In this document: piece by piece, positions 1 through 6,810 of the stretch
Layout: each line of letters opens with the position of its first letter
How positions within the stretch are numbered: position 1 is the first letter of the stretch
NCBI GenBank assembly: GCA_937874455.1
Contig: CALNBE010000154.1
Span: 1 to 14,677 of the forward strand
Direction of reading: 5' to 3'
DNA length: 14,677 bases
Source of the DNA: an uncultured Opitutia bacterium
GTDB lineage: Bacteria; Verrucomicrobiota; Verrucomicrobiia; Opitutales; UBA953
Notes under the pieces: model-generated
Seen by the model: only the letters and a program-made list of their open reading frames with translations
The model's database searches: none
Told to the model about the DNA's origin: nothing
Position numbers and translations under genes: made by a program

Positions 1-20
1 AGTTGTATTACCCTAGCCCA

Positions 21-641
21 CTATGCGATTCTGAGAATACTGTGTTCGACTTGGGTGAGGAGGGTGTTCACTTTTTCGCTAAGACCGGTGAAGTTGATCT
101 GGCTGAACTGCTCGAGTGTCTGGGTGGCGGCGCGCATCACGGTGCCCAGGTTGGTGGAGATGGTGGGGATTTCCTGCAGGGCGTCGTCGTGATTTTGGTT
201 GCGGAGCTGGATGGCCGTTTGGGGGTGGAAATCCAGCTCGACGTAAAGCATGCCGGTGATGAGGGATTGCTGTTGGAGCCGGGCGCGCAGGCCCTTTTCG
301 AGCACCGCTCGGTATTTTTCGCGGCTGGAAAGCTGGGATGCAAAACCTTGGGCGGCGAGGATGCGGTTTTCGATCTCAATGATGACCGGGATGGAGTTGT
401 CATTTTCCGCCTGGCCATGGGCCCGCAGCAGGACGTGGGCGACTTTGCCGATGGTGACGCCCTTGAATTTGACGGGGGAGCCGGTGTCGAGACCGTTCAC
501 GGAGTCCTCGAAGAAGCAGATGAACTGGTGCTGGCGTTCGGTGAAAAACCCGGAACCAAAGAGTCCGGTGGCGACGATAAGAAGCAAAGTGCCGCCGAGG
601 ACGAAGGCGCCGATCAGGGTGGAGTTTGCGGGTTTGCTCAT
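21..641 (-). CDS. mlaD: MlaD-like MCE-domain lipid-binding protein
   Basis: Predicted periplasmic substrate-binding subunit of an Mla-type phospholipid ABC transporter, anchored in the inner membrane. The 206-residue product starts with a short cytoplasmic tail, one hydrophobic segment (about residues 8-28), then an MCE/MlaD domain (about 36-142) with the recognisable stretch around residues 48-67 (VNGLDTGSPVKFKGVTIGKV). A short helical tail follows. Length is near that of E. coli MlaD (about 183), but shorter than many MCE proteins that carry long coiled coils; the TAG at 21-23 is in frame, so the gene looks complete. Its ATG overlaps the TGA of the ATPase gene by four bases (ATGA), implying translational coupling. 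The window edge hides whether an MlaC-like or lipoprotein gene follows. Family call is firm; the exact lipid is inference. Confidence 0.93.
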   Translation of the reverse strand: MSKPANSTLIGAFVLGGTLLLIVATGLFGSGFFTERQHQFICFFEDSVNGLDTGSPVKFKGVTIGKVAHVLLRAHGQAENDNSIPVIIEIENRILAAQGFASQLSSREKYRAVLEKGLRARLQQQSLITGMLYVELDFHPQTAIQLRNQNHDDALQEIPTISTNLGTVMRAATQTLEQFSQINFTGLSEKVNTLLTQVEHSILRIA

Positions 642-1402
642 GGAAGGAATGGTTCGGCGTTGCGGTTGAGGAACTGGCGCACCCGCGGATTGGCGGAGGA
701 AAGGCGCAGTTGGTTGGGATTGCCGATGGCGCCCAAGGTGCGCGTGTCAGTGTCGAGGAAAATGGCGTTGTCGGCGATGGCGAAGATGCTGGCCAGCTCG
801 TGGGTGACGATGACCACGGTGGCGCCGAGGCTGTCGCGGAGCTGCACGATGAGGTCGTCGAGCAACCGGGAGCTGACTGGATCGAGTCCGGCGCTGGGTT
901 CGTCTAAAAAGAGCACCTCGGGATCGAGCGCCATGGCGCGGGCCAGACTGGCGCGTTTGACCATGCCGCCACTGATTTCGGACGGATAAAAATTTTCGAA
1001 GCCGGCGAGTCCGACCAGTGCCAGTTTGTAGCGGACGAGGTCGTCGATTTCCGAGGAGGAAAGCGGCGTGTATTCGCGGAGCGGGAGGGCGATGTTTTCG
1101 GCGAGGGAAAGGGATGTCCAGAGCGCGCCGCTTTGGTACATGACGCCGAAGTGGCGGAGCATGGCGGTGCGGGACTCGGGTGTGGCGGCGGTGAAATTTT
1201 CTCCGTTGAAGAAAATTTCTCCTGCGGCGGGGGACTGGAGCCCGATCAGGTGGCGGAGCAGGGTGCTTTTGCCGCAACCGCTGCCGCCCATGATGACGAA
1301 GATCTGGCCGCGGGCGATGTCGAAGGTGAGATCGCGCATCACGATCCGCTCGCCATAGGCCATGGTGAGGTCGCGAACCTGAATGTGGGGCGTGCCGGAC
1401 AT
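638..1402 (-). CDS. mlaF: MlaF-like ABC transporter ATPase
   Basis: Cytoplasmic ATPase of the Mla-type lipid transporter, 254 residues. All ABC motifs are visible: Walker A GGSGCGKST (39-47), Q-loop Q90, signature SEISGGMVKR (141-150), Walker B EVLFLDEP (162-169) and H-loop H201. The form ISGGM with a following K/R is typical of the MlaF/Ttg2A subgroup. The reading frame stays open far upstream of residue 1, but that part is antisense-frame noise over the permease gene. The ATG at 1402 is chosen because the protein then begins just before the first beta strand and sits two bases after the permease stop. Downstream it overlaps mlaD by ATGA. It should act with the permease and the MCE protein as one complex. 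Confidence 0.96.
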   Translation of the reverse strand: MSGTPHIQVRDLTMAYGERIVMRDLTFDIARGQIFVIMGGSGCGKSTLLRHLIGLQSPAAGEIFFNGENFTAATPESRTAMLRHFGVMYQSGALWTSLSLAENIALPLREYTPLSSSEIDDLVRYKLALVGLAGFENFYPSEISGGMVKRASLARAMALDPEVLFLDEPSAGLDPVSSRLLDDLIVQLRDSLGATVVIVTHELASIFAIADNAIFLDTDTRTLGAIGNPNQLRLSSANPRVRQFLNRNAEPFLP

Positions 1403-1404
1403 TT

Positions 1405-2568
1405 TCAGAAGAAGTGAATAGCGTCGAAAAGCACGGCAAAAACTGCGTCGGCGATGACGATCAAGGTGATGCTGAGCACGGCGGCGGAGGTGGTGGCATC
1501 GCCAACCGCTTGGGCGCTGCGTCCGCTGATCATGCCGCGGAAACAGCCGGCCCAGGCGATGAGGATGGCAAAGAAAAAGCTTTTGATCAGTCCGGAGGAA
1601 AAATTGGGCATGTTGATGGAGCGGATGGTCATATTGTAGTATTGCTCGAAGGAAATGTCCATCGAGGTGACCACGACCATGCCGCCGAGCATGCCGCAAA
1701 AATTGGCGTACAGCGTGAGCAGCGGCAGCATGAAAAAGAGGGCGATGACGCGGGGCAGGACGAGGTATTCGACCGGATTGATGCCGAGGACGCGGAAGGC
1801 GGCGATTTCCTCCGAGGCCTGCATGCTGCCCAGTTGGGCGGCGTAGGCGGTGGCGGTGCGTCCGCAGAGGATGACGCTGGCCATCAGGACGCCCATTTCC
1901 CGCACCATGGCGAGGCCGACGAGGCTGGCGACGTAGATGGTGGCACCGAACTGCTGCATTTGCACTGCGCCGACGTAGGCGAGGATCAGCCCGGTGAGGA
2001 AGGAGATCAACGAGACGATGGGCAGGGCATCGGCTCCGCAGCTTTGGATGAGCTGCCAGCATTCGGAAAAGCGGGTGCGGGCTCGCCCGCGGAACAAGTT
2101 CCAGAAGGCGAGGGTGATTTCCCCGGTGAAGGAAAGTGCGTTGCCCCAGGAGCGGGCGCTGCGGCGGCCCCATTCTCCGACCCGGTGAAAAAAGGTGACG
2201 ACGACCGCGGCGTGCTGGGCGTCGGTGGTTCCGGGCCTGGCCAACGCTAGTTCGAGCAGGCGGGCGATTCCTGCTGGGAGGGAGGCCGCGTCAAAGCAAG
2301 TTCCGTGCTCTGTGCAAAGTTGGTGAAGCTTGAGCAGGAAGACGGGCAGGCTAGAATCGTAGCGGACGAGTTCACGGCAGTCGAAGGTGAGTTTTTGTGG
2401 CGTCGCCGCGAAAGAAATTTCCGCAAACAAGGCATGGGGATCTGTAGGGCTGCCGTGGATGCTCCATTCGCCGGAAATGTCTATCCGAGCGGCTCCCGGC
2501 TCATGGGAAACGCTGGGAACTGCTTTTCCCGAAACAGGCTGACGGCGGGTGTTGCGGATAAGGGACAC
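1405..2568 (-). CDS. mlaE: STAS-MlaE fusion permease of Mla lipid transporter
   Basis: Inner-membrane permease of the Mla-type system, 387 residues. The C-terminal part (about 165-385) is a MlaE-family permease with several hydrophobic segments and the conserved region around residues 221-262 (MVREMGVLMASVILCGRTAT, then EIAAFRVLGINP). The N-terminal part (about 27-112) resembles a STAS domain, the fold of the separate E. coli subunit MlaB, so MlaB appears to be fused to MlaE here. This fusion is known in other bacteria. The annotated start is GTG at 2568 with no clear Shine-Dalgarno sequence; no in-frame ATG precedes the STAS domain, so the exact start is uncertain. It is the first gene of the operon and is followed two bases later by the ATPase gene. 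Confidence 0.92.
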   Translation of the reverse strand: MSLIRNTRRQPVSGKAVPSVSHEPGAARIDISGEWSIHGSPTDPHALFAEISFAATPQKLTFDCRELVRYDSSLPVFLLKLHQLCTEHGTCFDAASLPAGIARLLELALARPGTTDAQHAAVVVTFFHRVGEWGRRSARSWGNALSFTGEITLAFWNLFRGRARTRFSECWQLIQSCGADALPIVSLISFLTGLILAYVGAVQMQQFGATIYVASLVGLAMVREMGVLMASVILCGRTATAYAAQLGSMQASEEIAAFRVLGINPVEYLVLPRVIALFFMLPLLTLYANFCGMLGGMVVVTSMDISFEQYYNMTIRSINMPNFSSGLIKSFFFAILIAWAGCFRGMISGRSAQAVGDATTSAAVLSITLIVIADAVFAVLFDAIHFF

Positions 2569-3147
2569 GGGATGTTTGAGGCGGTGGGGACGGGACTGGA
2601 GGAACAGGGCAAGTATTCCTCAAGCAAAGGATTGCACAGGAAATGGAGGAATAAATTTATTGCGAGTTTTTTCCCGGCAGCGCAATTCCCGCGCGTGCTT
2701 CCTCGTCATGTGTTTATCCCCATGTTTTTGTTCATGTTATTGTTGTTTGGCGGTGTTTGTGCTCCGAGGCTGGCAAAGGATTTGCGGTTGTTTTGCGGGA
2801 ATCGCTGTCGTGGAGCGATGTGTTGTGAGGAGTTGATTGCCACGCAACAGCTGGGCGATGGCGAATTTCATGAAGGAGAATGGGCAAGGGAAAATTCGGA
2901 AATGTAAGGTGTTTTTAATGGGCAGTTTCTCCTTCCGATTGTGGAAAATTTTGAAGGAGGATATGACACCGCCAAGGTGGTTACAGTGGGCCCACGAGCC
3001 GGGACATGCTATTTTATTTTGATGAGATGCTGACGCCGCACCAGTCGGAGAGAAGTCATTCTTTACGTGGCTACCAGCTTGGGATTGGAATCTTCTGGCC
3101 GCGCTTGTTGGCGGAGGAAGGGACCAACCCAAGCTCTGTAAGGCCTG
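2569..3147. other. Intergenic region between mla operon and aminotransferase
   Basis: These 579 bases separate two divergently transcribed genes and must hold both promoters, but no strong -35/-10 pair stands out. Long open frames here are extensions of antisense frames over the flanking genes and look like noise. Visible details: a 10-base palindrome GTGGGCCCAC (2986-2995); a strong AAGGAGG at 2954-2960 only two bases before an ATG that opens a 19-codon frame (2963-3022), too close for normal initiation; and an 8-base complementary pair, AGCTTGGG (3076-3083) with CCCAAGCT (3128-3135), that could close a stem-loop just upstream of the aminotransferase ribosome binding site. None matches a riboswitch I recognise. 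Confidence 0.5.
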
Positions 3148-4611
3148 ATGGCATTGGCAGAGAAAATCGTATTGAAAGCCGGGCGCGCTTTGCCGATGCT
3201 CGGCGTATTTATGAGCTTCGACATCAAAGGCATTGTTAACAGCCGGCTGGGAGAAAACTACGACCTGCACGAGCAGTATGTGAACCAGACGCTGGTCAAG
3301 GTTTTGCGGACAATCGAGTTCGACAAAATTTATGCCCGGGCCGAGGGCTGCTACCTCTACGACCGGGAGGGAAATGACTATTTGGACTTCCTGAGCGGCT
3401 ATGGTGTTTACGGCATCGGGCGGAACCATCCGGTGCTCAAGCAGACCATTCGCGACGTGATGGAGATGGATTTGCCGAACATGGTGCAGATGGATTGCGC
3501 CCTGTTGAGCGGACTGCTCGGCGAGGCGATTTCCCGCGAGACTGGCGGCGATCGCAACGCCTGTTTTTTTGGCAATTCGGGGACCGAGGTAAATGAGGCG
3601 GCGATCAAATTTGCCCGAGCCTACACCAAGCGGAACCGGATGATCTCGCTGAAGGGCTCCTATCACGGCTTGAGCTATGGGTCGCTTTCGCTGACGCAGA
3701 ACAACAATTTTCAATCGGGCTTCGGGCAGTTGCTGCCGGGCGTGGATTACGTGGCGTTGAACGATCTGGACGCGTTGGCGCACGAGTTGAAAAAAGGCGA
3801 TGTTGCCGGATTCATAATTGAACCGATTCAGGGCAAGGGGGTTCACATGCCCGATCCGGGTTACTATGAAAAGGCGCAGCAACTATGCCGGGATAATGGG
3901 ACGCTGTTTATTTGCGACGAAGTGCAGACTGGGCTGGGGCGCACCGGAAAAATGTTTGCCTACGAGCACTGGAACCTGGACCCGGACATCGTGACGGTGG
4001 CCAAAACCCTCTCGGGCGGCTTCGTGCCGGTCGGCGGCATCATCACCCGCCGCCGCATCTACCAAGGCGTGTTTTCCAGCATGGATCGCTGCGTGGTGCA
4101 TTCCTCTACCTTTGGGCGGAACAATCTGGCGATGGCCTGCGGGCTGGCGACGTTGCACGTTTTGAAAGAGGAAAAACTCGTGGAAAACAGCGCCCGCCGC
4201 GGCGAGCAATTGATGGACGGCATCCGCGAACTGGCCAAGAAGCATGAAATGATCAAGGATGTCCGTGGTAAAGGGTGCATGATTGCCATTGAATTTCAAA
4301 AACCCAGCAACCTGCTGCTGCGCGCCGCGTGGAAGATTTTTGACAATGTGGACAAGGGACTTTTCCCCGAAATGATTGTGCATGGCCTGATGAGCAAGGA
4401 ACGTATTCTGACGCAGGTGGCCGGACATAACATGGACGTAATAAAAATCCTGCCACCCTATACTATTGACGATAAGGAAATCGGACGCTTTCTTAATGGG
4501 TTGGACAGGGTTTTGACGGAATGCGGTTCACCATTGGGCCCGATGTGGAAGTTTGGCGCCAATCTGGCCAAGCATGCTTTGGCGGCCAAGAAAGCAAAAG
4601 CTGCCAAATAG
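3148..4611 (+). CDS. Class-III PLP-dependent aminotransferase
   Basis: Fold-type I, class-III aminotransferase (ornithine/acetylornithine/putrescine aminotransferase superfamily), 487 residues, cytoplasmic. PLP-site features are visible: the phosphate-binding GNSGTEVNEAA (142-152), SYHG (171-174), the aspartate pairing with the PLP ring nitrogen in CDEVQTGLGRTG (D257), and the Schiff-base lysine K286 in AKTLSGGFVPVGG. The C-terminal lysine/alanine-rich tail (about 475-487) is outside the conserved fold. The ATG at 3148 has TAAGG about five bases upstream; an alternative ATG lies at residue 22 but has no better ribosome site. The gene stands alone, so the substrate cannot be deduced: proteins of this type are often labelled 'aspartate aminotransferase family' without evidence for aspartate. 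Confidence 0.92.
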   Translation: MALAEKIVLKAGRALPMLGVFMSFDIKGIVNSRLGENYDLHEQYVNQTLVKVLRTIEFDKIYARAEGCYLYDREGNDYLDFLSGYGVYGIGRNHPVLKQTIRDVMEMDLPNMVQMDCALLSGLLGEAISRETGGDRNACFFGNSGTEVNEAAIKFARAYTKRNRMISLKGSYHGLSYGSLSLTQNNNFQSGFGQLLPGVDYVALNDLDALAHELKKGDVAGFIIEPIQGKGVHMPDPGYYEKAQQLCRDNGTLFICDEVQTGLGRTGKMFAYEHWNLDPDIVTVAKTLSGGFVPVGGIITRRRIYQGVFSSMDRCVVHSSTFGRNNLAMACGLATLHVLKEEKLVENSARRGEQLMDGIRELAKKHEMIKDVRGKGCMIAIEFQKPSNLLLRAAWKIFDNVDKGLFPEMIVHGLMSKERILTQVAGHNMDVIKILPPYTIDDKEIGRFLNGLDRVLTECGSPLGPMWKFGANLAKHALAAKKAKAAK

Positions 4612-4624
4612 CCATAGCGTCATG

Positions 4625-4653
4625 CCCATTTACGCGTGTGAGACGTAAATGGG
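4625..4653. repeat. Perfect 10-bp inverted repeat after the aminotransferase
   Basis: CCCATTTACG (4625-4634) and CGTAAATGGG (4644-4653) pair perfectly across a nine-base loop, starting 13 bases after the aminotransferase stop codon. It has no T-tract on either strand, so alone it is not a canonical terminator. It lies directly next to the strong bidirectional terminator and may stabilise the 3' end of the plus-strand message. Confidence 0.7.
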
Positions 4654-4656
4654 TGC

Positions 4657-4688
4657 AAAAAAAACGCCATCGAAAGATGGCGTTTTTT
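4657..4688. terminator. Bidirectional Rho-independent terminator
   Basis: An A-tract (4657-4664), a stem CGCCATC/GATGGCG (4665-4671 with 4676-4682), a GAAA tetraloop and a T-tract (4683-4688). It has a T-tract 3' of the stem on both strands, and it sits between two convergent genes (stops at 4611 and 4707). It should therefore end transcripts from both sides. Confidence 0.93.
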
Positions 4689-4706
4689 AGCGCGTAGCGG
4701 AAGGAG

Positions 4707-5042
4707 TTATCCCTTCTTAAGTGTATTGTAAACAGAGGGAACTGAGATGCCAAGCAGGCGGGAAATTTCAGTCGGTCCCTTGCCCTCGGCTTTCAGTACC
4801 TTGACGCGGGCGGCGATTTCCGGGGTGATGCGCACACGCTTGGTGGCGGACTTCTTGGCGGAACCAGCAATTTCCTGCAAGGTTTTGATCAAATCCTTGG
4901 CGCTCTTAAAGCCGAGTTCGACATGCAGATTAGCGAGGCGCTGGCGGTATTCAATCGCCTGCCATTCTTTCTGTGCTTGCTCACGCGCTTTGGCAATGAG
5001 GGCGTTTTCGTAGTCGTTGTAAGATGTATATTTTTCGGACAT
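4707..5042 (-). CDS. Small helix-turn-helix protein, putative transcriptional regulator
   Basis: A 111-residue cytoplasmic protein. The N-terminal part (1-60) is charged and predicted helical. A basic linker (63-72, KKSATKRVRI) leads to a C-terminal helix-turn-helix (about 73-109) whose second half, GPTEISRLLGISVPSVYNTL, has the spacing of the resolvase/Hin-type recognition motif. No catalytic recombinase domain is present, so DNA binding is the likely role; the target is unknown. It could also be a nucleoid or phage-derived protein. The ATG at 5042 lacks a clear Shine-Dalgarno sequence, but a candidate -10 box within an inverted repeat lies about 36 bases upstream, which would suit autoregulation. 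It is lower in GC than its neighbours. Confidence 0.8.
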   Translation of the reverse strand: MSEKYTSYNDYENALIAKAREQAQKEWQAIEYRQRLANLHVELGFKSAKDLIKTLQEIAGSAKKSATKRVRITPEIAARVKVLKAEGKGPTEISRLLGISVPSVYNTLKKG

Positions 5043-5074
5043 GCTTTTGAGTTTGATTAAGACTTTCTAAAAGT

Positions 5075-5107
5075 TTGCATTATATAATAAAATGCAACTA
5101 GGAAATA
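5075..5107 (-). promoter_or_regulatory. Candidate promoter and operator of the HTH gene
   Basis: On the minus strand a perfect TATAAT lies at 5084-5079, 36 bases from the start codon. The expected -35 position (5107-5102, TATTTC) is weak. TTGCAT (5075-5080) and ATGCAA (5092-5097) form a perfect inverted repeat around the -10 box. A dimeric repressor bound there would block this promoter; that is an inference from position alone. Confidence 0.5.
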
Positions 5108-5410
5108 TGAATAAGAGCGGTTATTTTGAGAGAGGAAATCGAGTGGGTGATGCTGCGTAGGGTATTTTCTTGAGGATGATGGGCAGTCAAAGGGGAGCTT
5201 GGTGGTTTGCGTTGAAACATGATTGCAGGTGTGGGCGTTTTCGAAGTCACAGTTCCCGACGCGGAAAATCGAGATAACGATCGGTATGCTTGCAAACATT
5301 TGTTTAAATTTAAGTTGTTATTAGATATCGAGTTAAGCTTTTTTAGAAATTTTTTTAAAGATTTGGTTGCTAAAAAGAGAAATTTTCCCACGGTTCACAT
5401 CGTCCGGATT

Positions 5411-5481
5411 AGATTTCCCTAGGGGTAGGGAGAATCTGGATAATTATTAAAGGCGGACGAGAAGGGGTTCTCGTCCGCCTT
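5411..5481. other. Two tandem hairpins with identical GGGG loops
   Basis: The first stem pairs 5411-5421 with 5426-5437 (eleven pairs, one bulged G at 5432) around loop GGGG (5422-5425). The second is a perfect 14-bp stem, 5450-5463 with 5468-5481, around loop GGGG (5464-5467), followed on the plus strand by CTATTTTA. The second hairpin could be a terminator of a plus-strand transcript. On the minus strand the loops would be CCCC and the following T-rich run is interrupted. No gene that needs this terminator was identified. Confidence 0.6.
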
Positions 5482-5575
5482 CTATTTTACCAAAGATCAA
5501 GGGGTGGTAGTTGTGATCTGTTTCCCTCAATTGGTGGGACACGACGGTTCAGGGAGATTTTTCCGGGGATTGCGG

Positions 5576-5609
5576 GAAACAAAAAGGCGGTTCCGCGAGG
5601 GAACCGCCT
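5576..5609 (-). terminator. Rho-independent terminator of the metallopeptidase gene
   Basis: A perfect 10-bp stem, AGGCGGTTCC (5585-5594) with GGAACCGCCT (5600-5609), loop GCGAG, lies 25 bases beyond the peptidase stop. On the minus strand it is followed by a T-tract (TTTTTGTTT), as expected for a terminator in that direction. Confidence 0.88.
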
Positions 5610-5633
5610 GATCGCACTGCCGAAGTGTTGAAG

Positions 5634-6410
5634 TTATTGCTTTTTGAGCTTTGGGTTTTTGCCGTAGTTGGCCCAGAGTTCGTCGATGGTTTTCCCCGTT
5701 TGCTGCTTCCAAAACTCGTCCGTGTACTCTCCTTTGCGCATGGCATTGTCGAGTTTGGTCAGGATGTCGGGTTTGGTGTTTTCTTCGAGCCAGGCGAAGA
5801 AACGTCCGGTGACACGGTAGGCATCGGTGTATTTTTGTTTTTCGTTATACTCGGGAACGGCCCAGCCGGATCCCTTGTTGTCCACGCCGAAACGGAAGCG
5901 GGCATAGTCGGCCAGCCCCTCCGTAATCCAACCCGGGCGCTCAACGCCGTTTTTGTAGGGATAGGACTGGATGACGTGGGTGAGTTCGTGGGTGACGACA
6001 TCGATGTCGTTGCCTTTCCGGGTCTTCATCCAATTTGCATTAAAGTAGATGCTCTGGTTGTGAAAATGGGCGTAGGCGGGCACCATACGGCCGCGCACAT
6101 CGGTTTTTTCCCGAATGTAAAAATTGACCGTTTTGGAGGCCTTGGGATTGAATTTGGCCATGAGCTTGGGATAGACGACGAAGAAGGTGTCGGCCATTTT
6201 CTTGGTCACTTCCGGCGGGAAATCGGCGGCTTCGACGGTGACGTTCAATGTCAGGCCGTTGCGTTTGATGGTTTCCTTTTTTGGCTCGGGCGCCTTTTCC
6301 TTGGCAGCTTCGGCGGCGGGTGCCTTGTCTTTTTTCTCCTCAGCGGAGAGAGGGAGCGTGGTACCGCAAACGAAGCCGAGGGCCAGCAGGGAGAGGATTA
6401 GTTGTTTCAT
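5634..6410 (-). CDS. Secreted basic secretory protein (BSP)-like zinc metallopeptidase
   Basis: A 258-residue protein with a typical Sec signal peptide (residues 1-22, KQLILSLLAL core, probable cleavage after LSA). A lysine/alanine/glutamate-rich linker (24-48) follows, then a domain resembling the plant 'basic secretory protein' family. The zinc-site motif HELTH (141-145) is the gluzincin HExxH, and WITEGLADY (161-169) carries a downstream glutamate (E164) that may be the third ligand. The family is thought to contain peptidases, though most members lack biochemical proof. The frame is open upstream to 6467, but the ATG at 6410 is chosen because it begins the signal peptide. It is followed by a strong terminator, so it is probably monocistronic or the last gene of a unit. 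Likely location is periplasm, outer membrane or exterior. Confidence 0.87.
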   Translation of the reverse strand: MKQLILSLLALGFVCGTTLPLSAEEKKDKAPAAEAAKEKAPEPKKETIKRNGLTLNVTVEAADFPPEVTKKMADTFFVVYPKLMAKFNPKASKTVNFYIREKTDVRGRMVPAYAHFHNQSIYFNANWMKTRKGNDIDVVTHELTHVIQSYPYKNGVERPGWITEGLADYARFRFGVDNKGSGWAVPEYNEKQKYTDAYRVTGRFFAWLEENTKPDILTKLDNAMRKGEYTDEFWKQQTGKTIDELWANYGKNPKLKKQ

Positions 6411-6479
6411 AGTGATTTTTGGTGTGATGAAAGGGGGATGGGTTGGGAATGTTGGGCGGAAAAGCAATTTGGTGAGGGA

Positions 6480-6704
6480 TTATTTGCCTTTTGGCCTCGC
6501 GAATTGCGTGGCTGTCTTCTTGAGATAGGCAGGGCCACCAGCCAGCTTGGGTGCCTTTTGCGAGCAGGCCCGGAGCGTATCGATGAAGCAAGTCGTGACC
6601 ATGTGGCTTTTGACTTCAGGCGGAAAGGCCTCGTCCTGCACATCCGCGATGCGCTTGCAGCCGCGCCGGGTGATGATTTCGGGCGCTACGACCGGCGAAG
6701 ACAC
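6480..6704 (-). CDS. Possible small ORF or degenerate fragment upstream of the BSP-like gene
   Basis: A GTG-initiated frame of 74 residues with a lysine-rich C-terminus and two cysteines (CFIDTLRAC). Its middle, EAFPPEVKSHMVTTCF, resembles residues 62-77 of the neighbouring BSP-like protein (ADFPPEVTKKMADTFF), with about 13 matches over 33 aligned positions by eye. There is no signal peptide in this frame, although a hydrophobic stretch (ITLLAVLSECL) lies in another frame just upstream, ending at a TAG. It may be a decayed or frameshifted duplicate, or a small independent gene, or noise. No clear ribosome binding site. Confidence 0.35.
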   Translation of the reverse strand: MSSPVVAPEIITRRGCKRIADVQDEAFPPEVKSHMVTTCFIDTLRACSQKAPKLAGGPAYLKKTATQFARPKGK

Positions 6705-6810
6705 TCGGAGAGAACGGCGAGGAGGGTAATGGGCGCAGGCGAAACATGCTTTTAAGCGAAGGAGATTGGTTGTGTTAGACCAATGGGATCTCGCAAAGTT
6801 GCATTCTTTC

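Larger units (their letters stand above)
5043..5633. other. AT-rich intergenic region
   Basis: About 590 bases, clearly richer in A and T than the flanking genes up to roughly 5400. It contains the HTH gene promoter, two tandem hairpins (5411-5481) and the terminator of the peptidase gene (5576-5609). Open frames on either strand (for example 5219-5422 plus and 5098-5391 minus) are low in complexity and have no ribosome site; I do not consider them genes. No tRNA, tmRNA, RNase P or SRP RNA signature was recognised. A plus-strand small RNA ending at the hairpins is possible but unproven. Confidence 0.5.

Noticed and set aside
1403..2173. Upstream extension of the mlaF frame
   Set aside because: Arginine/histidine-rich translation overlapping mlaE in another frame; real ATPase begins at 1402.
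2963..3022. 19-codon leader peptide after a perfect AAGGAGG
   Set aside because: Only two bases separate the ribosome site from the ATG, too close for normal initiation, and no regulatory codon pattern is present.
2737..3882. 381-codon minus-strand open frame
   Set aside because: Lies mainly antisense to the aminotransferase, whose motifs are clear; its sequence is His/Gln/Val-rich as typical of a high-GC shadow frame.
5219..5422. 67-codon plus-strand frame ending at the first GGGG-loop hairpin
   Set aside because: Hydrophobic, low-complexity product, no Shine-Dalgarno sequence at a normal distance, and its stop lies inside the hairpin; not convincing as a gene.
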